Source of the DNA: Argyresthia goedartella
Taxonomy: Eukaryota > Arthropoda > Insecta > Lepidoptera > Argyresthiidae
Length of the DNA: 64,000 bases
Reading direction: 5' to 3'
NCBI GenBank assembly: GCA_949825045.1
Contig: OX463816.1
Span: forward strand, 17,479,579-17,543,578
The notes beneath the pieces were generated by a model. It worked only from the letters and a program-made list of their open reading frames with translations. It did no database searches and had not been told where the DNA came from. The position numbers and the translations under genes were made by a program. Shown here piece by piece: positions 1 to 11,617 of the stretch (position 1 is the first letter of the stretch; each line of letters begins with the position of its first letter).

Positions 1-225
1 CACACTATCAAAGAAATGAAAGACTCTTTCTCGAAAACTGGTTAAGGGGTTTACGGCCTGAGAAAAACTATGAAATATGGTTTATATCAACGAAAAAAAA
101 AAGCATGTACCTACGATTTAATATATTATTACTACCTACTAATTTATAACCAAACTTGCAACCCTGCAATTGCAGTGCTTCCATCGGGGTGCTCGAAAAA
201 GTTTTCAATCACTGACCAACTCCTA

Positions 226-915
226 TAGTCAAAGTACTTTATTACTGTAGATATTTACATATACTTAGCAAACGTCATTTTTTGCCTCTTCTCTACATTG
301 GACCACTGTGGGAGAAGAAGGGCGTAGAAACTCCCACAGATTTATTTTTAGATCTCTTTTAAAAATAGGTTGTGCTTAACTAATACAAATATGAAAAATT
401 TAATTGTTATGATTAATAAGCAGGAATAAATAATTACAAAATTATTAACAGCAAGGTCTGTGTTGAGCCAGATTAACCCCATACAGTCCTGTCATTTAAG
501 TAATCTTGAACATTGTAATATCCCTTTTAGGACAAAGTCGCTTTAACATGCTTTTTAAATTTCTCAAATGGCAATTTCAAAATCTCCAGAGGTATCTTAT
601 TGTAGTAGAGAATGCACTGACCCTTGAAAGAATTGCTAACCTTCGCGAGTCTAAAACGGGGCGCACATAGTCTGTGATTATTTCTTAGGTTAACATTACA
701 GCTGTCGCTAAGTTTGGAAAATGTTGTAAGGTTCTTGCGTACATACATTATATTTTCGAAAATAAATTGACTAGCTACTGTTAGTATATCAATTTCTTTA
801 AAAAGCTCTCTTAAGGAGTCTGTTCGTTTTAAATTATAAATTGCTCGAATAGCTCTTTTCTGTAAAATAAAAATAGTTTGAATATCCGCTGCTTTCCCCC
901 ACAACAAGATACCAT
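226..915 (-). mobile_element. 5'-truncated LINE copy A1, reverse-transcriptase C-terminus and 3' UTR
   Basis: The minus strand from 907 to 527 encodes about 126 residues matching the region after the catalytic core in CR1/jockey-group LINE reverse transcriptases (LWGKAADIQTIFILQKRAIR, then KIPLEILKLPFEKFKKHVKA). The 3' UTR runs down to about 226. The same segment recurs at 55762-56620 in the same orientation and is nearly identical; a diverged third copy lies at 23613-23915. Here the reading frame ends early in a TAA just after KATLS, where copy A2 continues for about 18 residues. The 5' end is cut near 915, typical of incomplete reverse transcription. The clade is uncertain; the heptamer tail in copy A2 favours a CR1-like 3' end. 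Confidence 0.8.
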
Positions 916-1289
916 ACTATATAAACTAATGTCCTATTTATTTCAATATTTTTTTACTGGCAATACCAAAGCAATCGACTTGCACGCCATACCTAAGTGC
1001 AGACTTATCTGGCGAGCACCCTCATTTATTAATTGCTGTACGATTTTGTTTGTACGTACTGACAGTGACAGCCTGACAAACGCGTACATTCAAACAGGCT
1101 CAACCGATTTCCATAAGTACAACCATGACCTACATTGATACACAAAACAGACATCACATCGCCCTCGAGCATTTCCCCAGGGCGCTAATACATAATTAAG
1201 AGCAATTCATGAGGCTTAATCTTAATTACCGACAAAGCATCTCACATTTAAAAAGAAAGAGTATTTTTGAAATGTGGAGGGTCCTGTGT
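916..1289. other. intergenic, nothing recognised
   Basis: I see no coding segment, tRNA or clear repeat here. The short open frame at 878-1138 runs across the LINE truncation point and has no recognisable composition. Confidence 0.5.
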
Positions 1290-1495
1290 TTGACCTGTGT
1301 GTATCTAGCATAACATTCACATACAGGCAGACACATTGCTTTTGGCCACACACTAGGATACCCTTTGTGGTGGGAACCAGAAACAGCGACCTCACAAACA
1401 TGTAAACAACCAAGACCTCTCGAGCCGGGATTCGAACCCAAGACCTTAGCTCGGGAAGTACAGCCTTAACCTCTTGAATACCACCGGCGTTAGAT
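1290..1495 (-). mobile_element. tRNA-derived SINE, family S1
   Basis: On the minus strand a tRNA-like head with a good RNA polymerase III B box (GGTTCGAATCC) near 1430 is followed by the body shared by all S1 copies here: a 'cgctgtttctggttccca' block and a 'gggtatcctagtgtg' block ending in 'gccaaaagcaatgt'. Boundaries are approximate. The open frames on it (1222-1503, 1226-1441) are artefacts of the repeat. Confidence 0.75.
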
Positions 1496-2642
1496 AACGC
1501 CACCTTTCCGTTAAGGTTTTAAATTTTATTACCATGGCATAAGGTTCTAAATCGCGACCCGTCCCAACTACCCTCGGTTTTTGAGAGGTTAAACGCAACA
1601 CCACAGAGGCGGGACCAATTAAATCTAATACAGCGGGTTCTGCTTGCATTTAATTTAACACGTAACTTTACATTTATTCTTATCTGCTTGTTTTGTGCTT
1701 TGTAATGTACCGCAGTCGGGTTTATATTTCATTTTGCTAAGATACAGAATTTCCTAAGTCTTGTTGGTATTTTTCTTCAAAAGGAAGAATCCTTACTAAT
1801 GTTAGTAAGGATTATATTGCATATTTTTACGCATATGTATGCGTAAAAATATGCACACATAATTTTGGACCGTCTAAGAAAGAGTGTGACACAAAAATAG
1901 CCACAAAATCTGTCTAAAACCGAAGCAGCCCGGTACGGCGGCGCCAATAATTGCAAGCAGTATTTTTTAACTGAACATTAAATAAAATAAACGACGAAAG
2001 TTAGAGCGCTTTATAGAGAAATCGACTTCTGGAAAAGCAGAGATGCTACAATTACTCTTAACGCAAAAACAAAATATTCCATTAAAACTTTTCACTTTAT
2101 CTCATAACAAACTTGATCACCTTTTACAAATTATTGTCAAAGTAAAAAAACTGAATCCACCTAAAGACCCTTTAGGGATGTTCATTCTGCGCATGACGCG
2201 ACATGGAGCGCACGGGAACGGATCACATTCGTCGGGAAATCTCGGAACAAGGCGGTCTTGCATCCCGAGTCATTGGAAAATGGAATATGAGATCGTTCGG
2301 AGGCAACGTAAACGACGGGTATCTAGTTCGCGAACTACAATTTACTACAGTATAAAACTCTAGAGTAATCTGTTTAAATGTGCACGTGTATAAAAAATAC
2401 AAGTGGCTGACTCAATTTCTGAAAAAAAAAAATATATATATATATGTCTCTATGTAAATTAGTGTTATTTTAAGTAAATATGAGACGTTTGGCGATACTC
2501 ATACTGTGCGGTGAGTAATTTTTACAACAGGGTTTAATTTTAGCTCATTTGTTTAAATTAAGTAGTGTGTCAAAATATATCTGAAATATTTTATTAAGGG
2601 CCTAAAGATAGAAAGCAAGTTAAGTCATCTCTATCTTCGACT
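1496..2642. other. intergenic, AT-rich, with two adjacent palindromes and an AT microsatellite
   Basis: No gene recognised. It holds the palindromes at 1788-1854 and a short (AT)n run near 2430-2445. The open frame at 2043-2363 has no recognisable domain. Confidence 0.5.
1788..1854. repeat. two adjacent perfect palindromes
   Basis: Arms 1788-1799 and 1802-1813 are 12-bp perfect inverted copies with a TG loop. Arms 1819-1835 and 1838-1854 are 17-bp perfect inverted copies, also with a TG loop. Neither has a T-run or coding context that suggests a terminator or structural RNA. Confidence 0.9.
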
Positions 2643-2830
2643 ACCTCTGTGGCGTTGCGGCCAAGCCAGAGGTCCTGGGTTAAAATCCCAGCTTAGGAGG
2701 AAAAAACCTCCAAAGGTTTATAACTATGTAACGACAATATTTCTGGTTCCCACGACTCAGGGTATCCTAGTGTGGGGCCAAAAGCAATGTAAGTACCTGT
2801 ACATAAATGTTTATGTAAATTTCGGGTTAT
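2643..2830 (+). mobile_element. tRNA-derived SINE, family S1
   Basis: The head 'cctctgtggcgttgcgg' is A-box-like, with a decayed B box near 2677 (ggttaaaatcc). The conserved S1 body follows (tttctggttcccac, gggtatcctagtgtggggcc, aaaagcaatgt). More diverged than the 4835 copy. Confidence 0.75.
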
Positions 2831-3543
2831 TTTTGACATTCTTTAGAAAACAAATAAATGTCATAATGGGCTGAGATTAATATCTACTGCCTCTATACAA
2901 ATTCAGGCTGTAATTGTGGTCGAAATCCCATTTTTTTCTGTCTTACTAAATTATTCTGATAAATAAAAAATCTAATAAATAATAAAAATAAATAACATAA
3001 TGCAAGAAAATAAAAATGTCTATCACAAACCTTTTCTGAGACATAAAAAATGGTTGTAATCACGACCCCAATAACAACCTGTATAACCGATGCAATTAAG
3101 CTGAACGAGGGGCTCTAGACATCACACAATTCTGTCAAAATTTATTTAAATTTTCCGTTCCTCCACGACTGGTTGTAGACGCACGCCAAGTGTGGGTGTT
3201 TTATTTTAGAAATATCCTGTGCAAATATCATAATGTATTCTTATACAGTTTTTCCGAACTCTTGTGCGGAAAAACTGTTAACGAAGGTAAAAGTCTAACG
3301 AAATATCAGGAATTAATTTGTTTGAGTGACCCACATTAAACGGGATGGAAAATAATATTGTGCCTATTTCAAGAATAAATGGGTTTATTTTCGAAATAGG
3401 ATTAATATCCTCAATAAATATATAAGTAAAAGTAGGCCAATTGAACAGAATCTGATATTACAGTCGAATTACCATCAAAAACAAATTGACTGAAAGTATA
3501 TGTCGCTCAATATATTAAAGAATCGTTCTTGTGGAAACGATTT
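2831..3543. other. intergenic, nothing coding recognised
   Basis: AT-rich. A 12-bp inverted repeat (3245-3256 with 3267-3278, 10-nt loop) is the only structure I can support. Confidence 0.5.
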
Positions 3544-3705
3544 ACCGCCTTATTCATAAACGTCTAAACGTCTAATAAACTTATTTTAACTATAATGAAT
3601 GCCGTTATAATTCGTTTGTCTTTGTCTGTCACTTTAAAATTTATGTTTGTGAGAAAAAGCTCATTTTAGCTATCATAGATTTGATAAGTTTTATGAATAA
3701 GGAGG
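3544..3705. mobile_element. MITE M1 (non-autonomous DNA transposon, TA target)
   Basis: The ends are inverted: left CCGCCTTATTCATAAACG, right TTATGAATAAGGAGG, flanked by TA on both sides (3542-3543 and 3706-3707). About 162 bp with no coding capacity. TA target and short terminal repeats suggest mobilisation by a Tc1/mariner-type transposase; that assignment is inference. Confidence 0.65.
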
Positions 3706-3814
3706 TAGTAAATAAGTGTCAAAAAATTAAACGCAATTTAATACTAATCTCGAGGTTTCTTTGACATTTCATATATAGGTATATTTGATTTGTTGATCCC
3801 AGATTAGATTATCG

Positions 3815-3870
3815 CGAGACTGCATGTATTACATAGAAGACTCTCCCTAAGACTAATACATGCAGTCTCG
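3815..3870. repeat. 17-bp perfect inverted repeat, 22-nt loop
   Basis: Arms 3815-3831 and 3854-3870 (CGAGACTGCATGTATTA and its exact complement). Confidence 0.9.
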
Positions 3871-4089
3871 GTAATTATGTCCCCACTCACATCCAAACTT
3901 AAGATACATTAAGGTCGAAGATTCCAGTTACTTAAATGTCAATAAATGTCAATCAAAATTTGTCAAAAACCAATTGTTTAATAAATACCTCTGTGATCAA
4001 ACATGCACTGAATTTCGTAGTAAAACCTCTTTGCAAAAGTTACCAGTAAAAAAGTGTTTCGTCAATCACGGCATAATTAAATTGGGCAA

Positions 4090-4268
4090 GTATTTAATCG
4101 CAAACTAAAATACTGATTTGCACTGCAAAAAAGGATCAACAAAACCACTTTTTAAGTTTTAAATATTTTAGGTGTACTAGTCTATGTTTTATGTATTTTT
4201 TGTTGTTCTTACATGTTCAACCTAAATGTTGTGTGCAAATCAGTATGTTTGATGTGCAGTTTAATATT
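4090..4268. mobile_element. MITE M2, copy 1
   Basis: An inverted end motif (TACTGATTTGCAC near 4111; GTGCAAATCAGTA near 4233) lies within longer imperfect inverted ends of about 35 bp. The interior block 'ttgttgttcttacatgttcaaccta' is shared with a second copy at 25131-25376. No coding capacity. Confidence 0.65.
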
Positions 4269-4834
4269 TCCTATTAAATCTTTTTTAAGTCGCATTTGAC
4301 ATCTGTCAACAGAAGAGACAGAGCAATGCTTCTTCTTATTTTGCTTAAGGGCTGAACATAGGCCAATGGCATTGAGAATTAGACAAATAAAACAAGTACC
4401 CGTCGCATCGCGTCGAAGCAGACTGACGCATGCTTCCGCGCAGAGCCCCGCGGGGCAGCCCGAGCTTCGAGACCAAGAAAATTATAGAAAATATTACTAA
4501 ATTCCTGTAATAATAACATTAAAAATAAAATAAACATAACCAAAAATTTTCTTTTTTTTTTACCTATTTTTGCGTGTAAGTTTCATATAGGAAACTGATT
4601 TCATCTCCGAGCGCTTGTTCATTTAGTTGAATAATAATGCATTGCGAAAAATACTTTTAACTATTAAATATAACAGATATCCGGTAATTTTAAAAGTCCA
4701 TTCTTATCTCTAATAGACCTTTTATAACATATATTTATCCTACATTTTTATGTTGTCTAGTTTAGCCTAGAATTGAAGCTAAAGATGCATTTCTGGCCAT
4801 ATTTAATCCCTTAACAAATGAAGGGAGACAGACG
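4269..4834. other. intergenic, nothing recognised
   Basis: A short GC-rich patch near 4400-4470 lies in AT-rich DNA. I find no coding frame or repeat match elsewhere in the window. Confidence 0.5.
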
Positions 4835-5035
4835 CAGCCCTATCCGTGATTCTCAAGCCAGAGGTGCTGGGTTCGAATCCTGGCTGGGAAGAGTGAAAAA
4901 AAAAGCCAGGTCTTGGATGTTGACATGTTTGTGACTACGCTGTTTCTGGTTCCAACGATACAAGGTATCTTAGTGTGGGAAGCAATGTATGTGCCTGTTT
5001 GTAATTCTTATACATGTTATGTTATGTTTGCAGAT
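4835..5035 (+). mobile_element. tRNA-derived SINE, family S1
   Basis: The best preserved plus-strand S1 copy. It has a B box GGTTCGAATCC near 4870, an A-rich spacer, then 'aggtcttggatgttgacatg', 'ctgtttctggttcc' and 'gcaatgtatgtgcctgt'. Confidence 0.8.
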
Positions 5036-6120
5036 ATCAAATGCTACTTCTAAGAACGGTTCCACTTTAATCACTTGCCGAGTTATGTGTAAATAATGCA
5101 TGAAACGCTATCTTAGCAACATAGCTCATATGGTTGTGGTTTTCTATACGATTTCTACATAGTTTTTCCGACCCACCTAAGGTTGAATCTTAGGTGGGTC
5201 AGAAAACGTATGTAGAAAATACGGATAGCTGTCTAAATGTTTCGAAAAAACCTGTAGTCAGGCTATGAAAAATTGCAGCCTCAAAAGATAGTTTAACACA
5301 TTTCCTGTCGCCATTTGTGCATGACTAAGTATTAATATTTAGTATAAATTATCAATATTTCATCAGTGTTTAACATCAGCTTCATTAAGACATATTGTTT
5401 CGTCGATGTTGTGCTGACCGAATCAAAATGATGTGTTTAATGTTTGTACTTGTGATAGCTAGCCTATGCCGACTCATATAATAATCAAGAAGAGAAAAAG
5501 TCTCATTTCCATTAAATATCCAACTAACTCTAACTAGTTTAATCCGGTATGAAGCCCTTCGACCGAAAATGGTATAACATATTAGTAATCCATCTATGTG
5601 GAAAGTTAAATCTCGAAAATTAAATTACCGAACAGCTTGCAAACATAAATCGGTGTCGATTAACCTACTTAATGTGTATCATCTTTGAAGCTGAATTATT
5701 GACTTCTGTGATGTTAAATTCGGCACTCTGGGTGAATATAATTATCCGTTTTACAGAAATATGTCTAAACAAGATCTGTGTAGGAAGCAGGAATAATTAC
5801 GCGTCGGAAAAGTACGCGAATCGAACTGTCAGCGACTCTTATGTACAATGACATAAGGTTCATTTTTTCCGAACTCGATCACTTGTTCACTCTGGTAGTT
5901 ATTCCTGCTTGAGCCACAGGCTCTTTTTTCGGAAGAAGGGTAGGCAGAGACTTCTGATTCTCCTCCTACTGACTAGATCAACATTTTAAGATCTTGGCAT
6001 CTATTTATTTTTTTACGAACTTTCCTCTTAATTATACTCGTGCTGCATTCTCGGATTAGTACCAAAAAATCGAATGTTATTATGTATACATAACGTAGTC
6101 ACAACACCACATAACAGTCG
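5036..6120. other. intergenic with one long imperfect hairpin
   Basis: A hairpin at about 5148-5217 has a perfect 12-bp core (5170-5181 with 5189-5200, 7-nt loop) and further pairing outside it (tttctacata with tatgtagaaa). Nothing else recognised. Confidence 0.55.
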
Positions 6121-6290
6121 CTGTCCGTCCGTCCGTCCGTCCGTCCGTCTGTCACCAGGCTGTATCTCAAGAACCTAGCTAGCTAGAGAGTTGAAATTTT
6201 CACAGATTATGTATTTATGTTGCCGCTATAACAACAAATACTAAAAACAGGATAAAATAAATATTTAAGGGGGCTCCCATACAACAATTC
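6121..6290 (+). repeat. dispersed repeat R1 with GTCC microsatellite
   Basis: A (GTCC)n run (6121-6152) leads into 'gtcaccaggctgtatctcaa', then 'gttgaaattttcacagat' and 'ggggctcccatacaac'. Related blocks are at 22540-22760 and 49327-49420. I recognise this as a common lepidopteran interspersed repeat but cannot assign its class. Confidence 0.6.
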
Positions 6291-6354
6291 TTTCAATACC
6301 ACATACAAACTTATGGATGCACCTGGTTACGTACATGGAGTGTGAAAGTAACCG

Positions 6355-6490
6355 CACCAATAACTTTGTAAACACTATTTTGCTGTGTAAAATCCAAACT
6401 ATTCACTCCACACCATCGCTTCCATTGAACGGTGGTACGGAACCCTTCGTGCGCGATTTAGACTCTCACTTGACCGGTTTTTTACTACCT
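6355..6490 (-). repeat. dispersed repeat R1, leading segment, antisense
   Basis: Read on the minus strand this gives the block 'aaaaaccggtcaagtgagag' then 'gcgcacgaagggttccgtac', paired with a plus-strand copy at 23925-24040. The open frame 6317-6640 lies across it and is not a gene. Confidence 0.6.
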
Positions 6491-6949
6491 GCTGTCAATA
6501 CCACTCTGTCTTGTCAATCATATTTCAGTGCTAAACCACTCAACATGTGTCCCACATTTTTTGTTTTTTTTTGTGATGATTTCGATTCTGCTAGGTCTAT
6601 GATCATGCTAAGAAGAAATAAACGAGGGCCCCCTGGATAGATTTTCACAAAAAATAACGCAGTATCTGGCCATTAGCTGCAACCGCAGTCATCACCGCAA
6701 TTGCGCCAGCGGTTTTCCGCCGTGGACACCATCTAAACATGAACAAATTTGCGAATCAGGGCAGGTCTTGAGGCTGTCCCGCCGCAAATCACAGCCACTA
6801 ACAGCAGATTTTGGGTCTGTCTCATCTCACCACACGTAATCTGCGATGCCTCGGTCAGTTTTGCAACTGTACCGTACAACTGATATTGCTACATATACAA
6901 AGATACATATAGGCTTGATAACTTAACAAGCCGAATAAGTAATTGCTAC

Positions 6950-7150
6950 AGAAAAGTTTTCGAGTAGCATTATGCGAGAGATACGGGGTTCGATCTCCTC
7001 TGGGGATAAAGAAACAAAAAAAAAATAACTCAGGTCTTGGATGTTTATATGTGTCTGATATCGTTGTTTCTGGTTCCCACAATACAGGGTATCGTAGTGT
7101 GGGGCCAGAAGCAATGTATGTGCCTGTGTATAATGTTTGTTTTGTTTTAA
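6950..7150 (+). mobile_element. tRNA-derived SINE, family S1
   Basis: A partly decayed B box (ggttcgatctcc) near 6988 is followed by 'aggtcttggatgtttatatg', 'gtttctggttcccacaatac' and 'gggtatcgtagtgtggggcc'. Overlapping short frames are repeat-derived. Confidence 0.75.
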
Positions 7151-7285
7151 ATACTCCAACACTCTGACTCTGGTTGATGGAGGGGTTTTACGACCACCAC
7201 CACGTAGAAAACCTAAAGAATAACGTGTCGTCTGGAACACTGAACGGCCGATAATTCATTTAAGATAAATTAATTATTTCATTAG

Positions 7286-7350
7286 TACTTGGTCAGGTTT
7301 TGAACCTGCATCTCCTGTGTGAGAAGCAAGCGTGAAACCCATTAGATTAT
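7286..7350 (-). mobile_element. possible tRNA-like head of another SINE
   Basis: On the minus strand a B-box-like GGTTCAAAACC follows 'gcttgcttctcacacaggag'. No second copy in the window supports it. Confidence 0.25.
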
Positions 7351-7439
7351 ATTATACATTTATTTGTATATATTTATTTATAAATATGCATTTAAACGCC
7401 TATTTACATTATTTACTTGTATTTTTACATATACGTCTA

Positions 7440-7590
7440 CCGGTTATTGCTATCAAATTTATCCTTTTCATTGCGGGTTTGCTGGAAGCAATCTCTTGTT
7501 GGAGATAAGCTTGCCTTTGTAAATGTCTTTTCTATAAGCTTGTAATGTGAAATTTAATGTGCAATACATTATAAGAAATAAATACACGGA
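7440..7590 (+). mobile_element. jockey-type LINE 3' end only
   Basis: It shares the terminal block 'tgctggaagcaatctc', 'ggagataagcttgcctttgt' and a final 'tgtgcaatacattataagaa' with the jockey ends at 28390-28490, 48870-48980 and, antisense, 35912-36120. Severely 5' truncated, no coding left. Confidence 0.6.
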
Positions 7591-8379
7591 ACGAAAAATC
7601 TAAAAAATGACTTTATTTCAGTGAATTCGACATTAAATTTTAGCCAAATACAAATGTAAATAGTTTTATTAGTATTATAAGAACTGTACCAGGAGATTCC
7701 AAACTTCCACAATGACATAGATATTTATAGAAAGAAATAAACACTTCTGAGTTTACAGGATAACCAAATGGCCCGGAGACTAAACCCGTACTCATAGGAC
7801 GCGGTGTTATGCTGTAGGGTATGTAAGCATTGAAACTGTTTGAGAGCGTGTTGATAATATGGGTCGATCGTTTTGGCGGCAAATGGTTTTAATATACCCG
7901 ATTATAACTTACGATATTAGTGGCCTACGGAAATATTTTTTTTGTCAATTTTAAGCTAGGTTGCACCGTTTCGGGGAATTCACATCTTTTTTAATTCGCG
8001 TCCAATATTCGCATCAAAAATAATTAAAATCTATAGATTTTAATTATTTTTGATGCGAATTACTTATTATGGCGACTGCTTCAACTATGATAACGATAGC
8101 TAGCTTAGTTCAAAATTATTAGCACTCAATTTTAAGCGAAGAATTTGAATGTCTTGAAACACATAGATTCGTACGTAAAGAGCTGAACGATAAAATTCTG
8201 ATCTTACAAGTTTGCCAGAAAAGAGGACTGTGTTTAGAAATTAAGTTTCTGTCGCCAAAAACAAGTATGTAAAACACACGATGAGGAAATTGCGTCAAAA
8301 AACTCTTCATGAAGTTGCGTCAAAGGCCGATAGCAAGCAACAAAACATCCTCCTTCGCCAGCGAATCCATAGTATGTTT
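7591..8379. other. intergenic containing a 54-bp perfect palindrome
   Basis: No gene recognised. The only clear structure is the palindrome at 8007-8060. Confidence 0.5.
8007..8060. repeat. 54-bp perfect palindrome without loop
   Basis: The 27-bp arms 8007-8033 and 8034-8060 are exact reverse complements, centred on CTA|TAG. No other copy is in the window and no flanking duplication is visible. Confidence 0.95.
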
Positions 8380-8515
8380 GAAGGAATTTAAATATAACGT
8401 CTTTATGGCAAATGGTAAAAAGCTGAATAATTTAATGGATAGACAGAATACGCTGTTCCTATTAAGATGCGCATTCAGGAAAGGGTTATTTAAGGTAGTT
8501 TTTATTACGTAAGTT
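8380..8515 (+). repeat. dispersed repeat R4, copy 1
   Basis: Diverged but collinear with 49105-49240: shared blocks 'gtctttatg-ca--tggtaa', 'ttcctattaagatg-gcatt' and 'ttttattat'. Possibly a LINE 3' region; not assigned. Confidence 0.45.
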
Positions 8516-10380
8516 TTGACAGTTATTCGGAGCAGAGGGAAGCGGAGCGGAGCGACCCCTTGTAGTTTAGGAAACAATAGGGATAAAAAAATAACATTTA
8601 GTTGTAACTATATTTTATTAAAACTATTTCATTCTCTCCACTGACCCCAAGTACTCGGATATAATAATTGGTCTTGAATTTCCTGGAATCATCCAATAGC
8701 GTATTTCACTAAATATACTGTTAAAAGACGCCAAATTATTTCACGCCGAGTCTATACAATCCGAAGTCATACATATTTTTCAGATCGTAGCTATAAGTAT
8801 TGATCAAACAAACAAGGTTTTACTTTCAACTCCATACGGGATATACTCTATCGTGATAAACAGAAACAGTTGCGATCCAAACATAGAATCAGAATTTAAG
8901 ATTCGAGATAGTTTAAGTTCTTATTTCTCATTTTCTGCAATGAGATTTCGTTATGTAACTTACTTTCTTCTCCTTTAACTTATAATTAATAGATTTAACA
9001 TCTTATGAGGAATCTACTTACTTGTCTTAAGGATTAAAATATAAAAATATAAACCACGTGTAAACAAACACGTGTAGTCGGATGTTGAAGAAAAAAATTA
9101 TAATATCCATTTCCGCACGAGGAGAGTTCCTTATGGCTTCGGTACACCACGAATTAAAATGCATTTACCTTCATTTACCTGCCCAAAACGGAACATTTCT
9201 TATTCACAACGGAAGAGCACGAAATATCGGATGTCTGAAGCAGGTGGAATAGAAGAATCTAATTTGAACTAAAAGGTAATGCTTCTTTTTATCTGCAACT
9301 CCATACGATTTAAATATAAGTCGTGAATGAGCGCTAAAAGAGTTACCATAAGAGATTTTTTTCCATGCGAGAAATTTCAGGAAAGAAAACATGACAGATT
9401 CGAATATAACATGACTTTAATTAATGGTCCAAAAGCTCATCTTATGGACTAAGTCTCAAAATACCTTTTAAGACAAGACCGAAGGCGTGAACTGCGAGGG
9501 TAGAAATCCGCTCAGGAATAATTTATGATACTATTTACTAGCTGAGGATGCCCAAAGGGAATCTAAATAACTTAGTCTGATGTTAAATGAATGGAACATG
9601 CTTCGGTAGCTTGCTACGCGATCATGCTACGCAGCGTTACGGTGTCTAAGCTACGACAGTAACGCTCACTTGTTTAATCTAGAGTTGATGAGCTAAATCA
9701 ACTCAATGATTCTCAATTTAAAAGTAAAAACTATCTTATAAGCTCCGATTTAACTACTTTGCGAAAACTGGACTCGGCTAACCAAACGACAGATATTGTT
9801 TTTTGCGACAAGAAAAAAATACATTGTTGATATTTCATCTCTCAAATCAGAATTATATTGCCTTAGCCAAAACTTTGTTATCATTTTCGTCAGCAATTCA
9901 ATCAGATGTAGAAAATATAATAAAAATATATTCTTTCGTAAATGGAATTGAGTAAGTAATTTCTCTTACAAATTGGATTCAATAAGATAAATTAAATGAT
10001 ACTATGCTGAAAATAACAGCGACAGATAATTGTAAAGCATCTTATACATTACATACGTTATGTACATGTACGAGTAGGTACTTTCGTTTCGTCGTAGAAG
10101 TTACCATAATGTTAAAATTATAACAGACTTATTGGAGACGTATATCTACCTGACGACCTGAAACATGAGGGAAATAGATGATGCAGTAATCGGAATGGGA
10201 AGATTTGTTTGAGAAAATATGGGGGTTATGTGTTTGACCAGTATGTATATATGATTGTATATAATGAATTGTATGTATGTATGTATGTCTGTCTGTACAG
10301 GAACTGTATTCCCTTGTAACTACTCAACGGATCAATCATTTTTTATAAAGGATACGTCATTAGACTCGTTTTGATAGCTT
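8516..10380. other. intergenic, nothing coding recognised
   Basis: AT-rich. A short (GTAT)n/(GTCT)n run is near 10266-10298. No domain-bearing frame. Confidence 0.5.
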
Positions 10381-11055
10381 GAAATAAAAAATCCCACCAA
10401 AAACATTCTGTATAAAACTAGCCAAGTCTCGATGGAGCTGCTTGTTTATATCTAAAAAGTAATGGAATCTAGACGAAGTCGTGCCAAGTCTAAAGTTCCT
10501 TACTGCGATTTCTTTATTATTATAGTTAATGTTGTGTGACTTGGCCGTTGAACATTCTTTATACGTTAGTGGGTACAAGTCAATTTTGTTTACACGTAAT
10601 GTTACATTTGTTGTTACTACCTATGTTATATCTGTTGCATCTCTCAATGTCAATAAAAAATAAGTCATGGCAAAGTTATTTTTATTTTACATACTAATTT
10701 GCTTAAAAAAAAATTCCTTTGTATACCCTTAACGAGAAGCATAAAACGATCACGGAAGGCGCCTCCAGTCATTTTCTAATATTTCATAACGTGTCCCTAT
10801 TAGGAAACTTGCAGCTTGTAATTTATTGTAATTAAATACGACGCAGTTCAAAATTGACTTGAACCCACTATATAAAGAATGTTCAACGGCCAAGTCACAC
10901 AACATTAACTATGATAATAAAGAAATCGCAGTAAGGAACCTTAGACTTGGCACGACTTTGTCTAGATTTCATTACTTTCTAGAGATAAACAAGCAGCTCC
11001 ATCGAGACTTGGCTAGTTTTTACAAAATGTTTTTGGTGGGATTTCACTTCTTTTT
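10381..11055. mobile_element. long inverted-repeat (foldback-type) element
   Basis: Arms of about 207 bp, 10381-10588 and 10849-11055, are inverted copies with roughly nine of ten bases matching by eye, separated by about 260 bp. Both arms give the same peptide outward (KECSTAKSHNINY then KEIAVRN-RLGTT), but the symmetry alone explains it and I do not treat it as coding. The inner ends share 'caaaattgacttgaaccc' as an exact inverted pair. It could be a foldback DNA element or the two ends of a DNA transposon with an internal deletion. Confidence 0.6.
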
Positions 11056-11617
11056 GTAGAAACGTGGGCATATTGATTTATTTTATTAAATTTTCGGGGA
11101 TCTATGAAAACGGTGCATACCGAATCTATACCAAGAGAAAACCAAGCTCTTGTGTTTTCTAATCAGGGTCACCAGGTACTCCAGATCTTCGATTATCCTA
11201 GTTTTTATAGTTTTCCCTTTGTGTGGCCATTAAAACCTAACTCTGTACCAAATTTCAGCTCTCTGAGTTTATAGGAAGTACTAGTTCTATTTTGATGATC
11301 ATGAGTGAGTGAGTGAGTGTCATAAATGCGAAACTTTGCTTTCGCTTAACTTCGGAACTAAATGACATACAGACATGAAATTTTGGATTATAAGTATGTG
11401 ATTATAGCTTACTGGATGACGGAAATTTCTGCGTCCGGTCTTATCCAGAGGTTCTCAAATAGGGGCCTGAAAATGCTGCGAAATGGTTCCAGTAAAGGAT
11501 GGCACGGCAGTGTTTGCTTCGCGCTCGACTTGGCGGGGGCACTGCCGTGCCCCCCGATACAATTTCAAGACCCTCGGCGCATCGAAACAAAGTCGTCGTC
11601 GTCGTCGTCGACGACCC
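11056..11617. other. repeat-like sequence ending in a hairpin
   Basis: Contains (GAGT)n near 11303-11320, a 12-bp perfect stem (11501-11512 with 11540-11551, 27-nt loop, GGCACGGCAGTG) and a (GTC)n run at 11589-11613. The text resembles moth interspersed repeats I have seen, but no second copy is here. Confidence 0.4.

Noticed and set aside
1222..1503. A small minus-strand protein gene
   Set aside because: It lies entirely on a tRNA-derived SINE.
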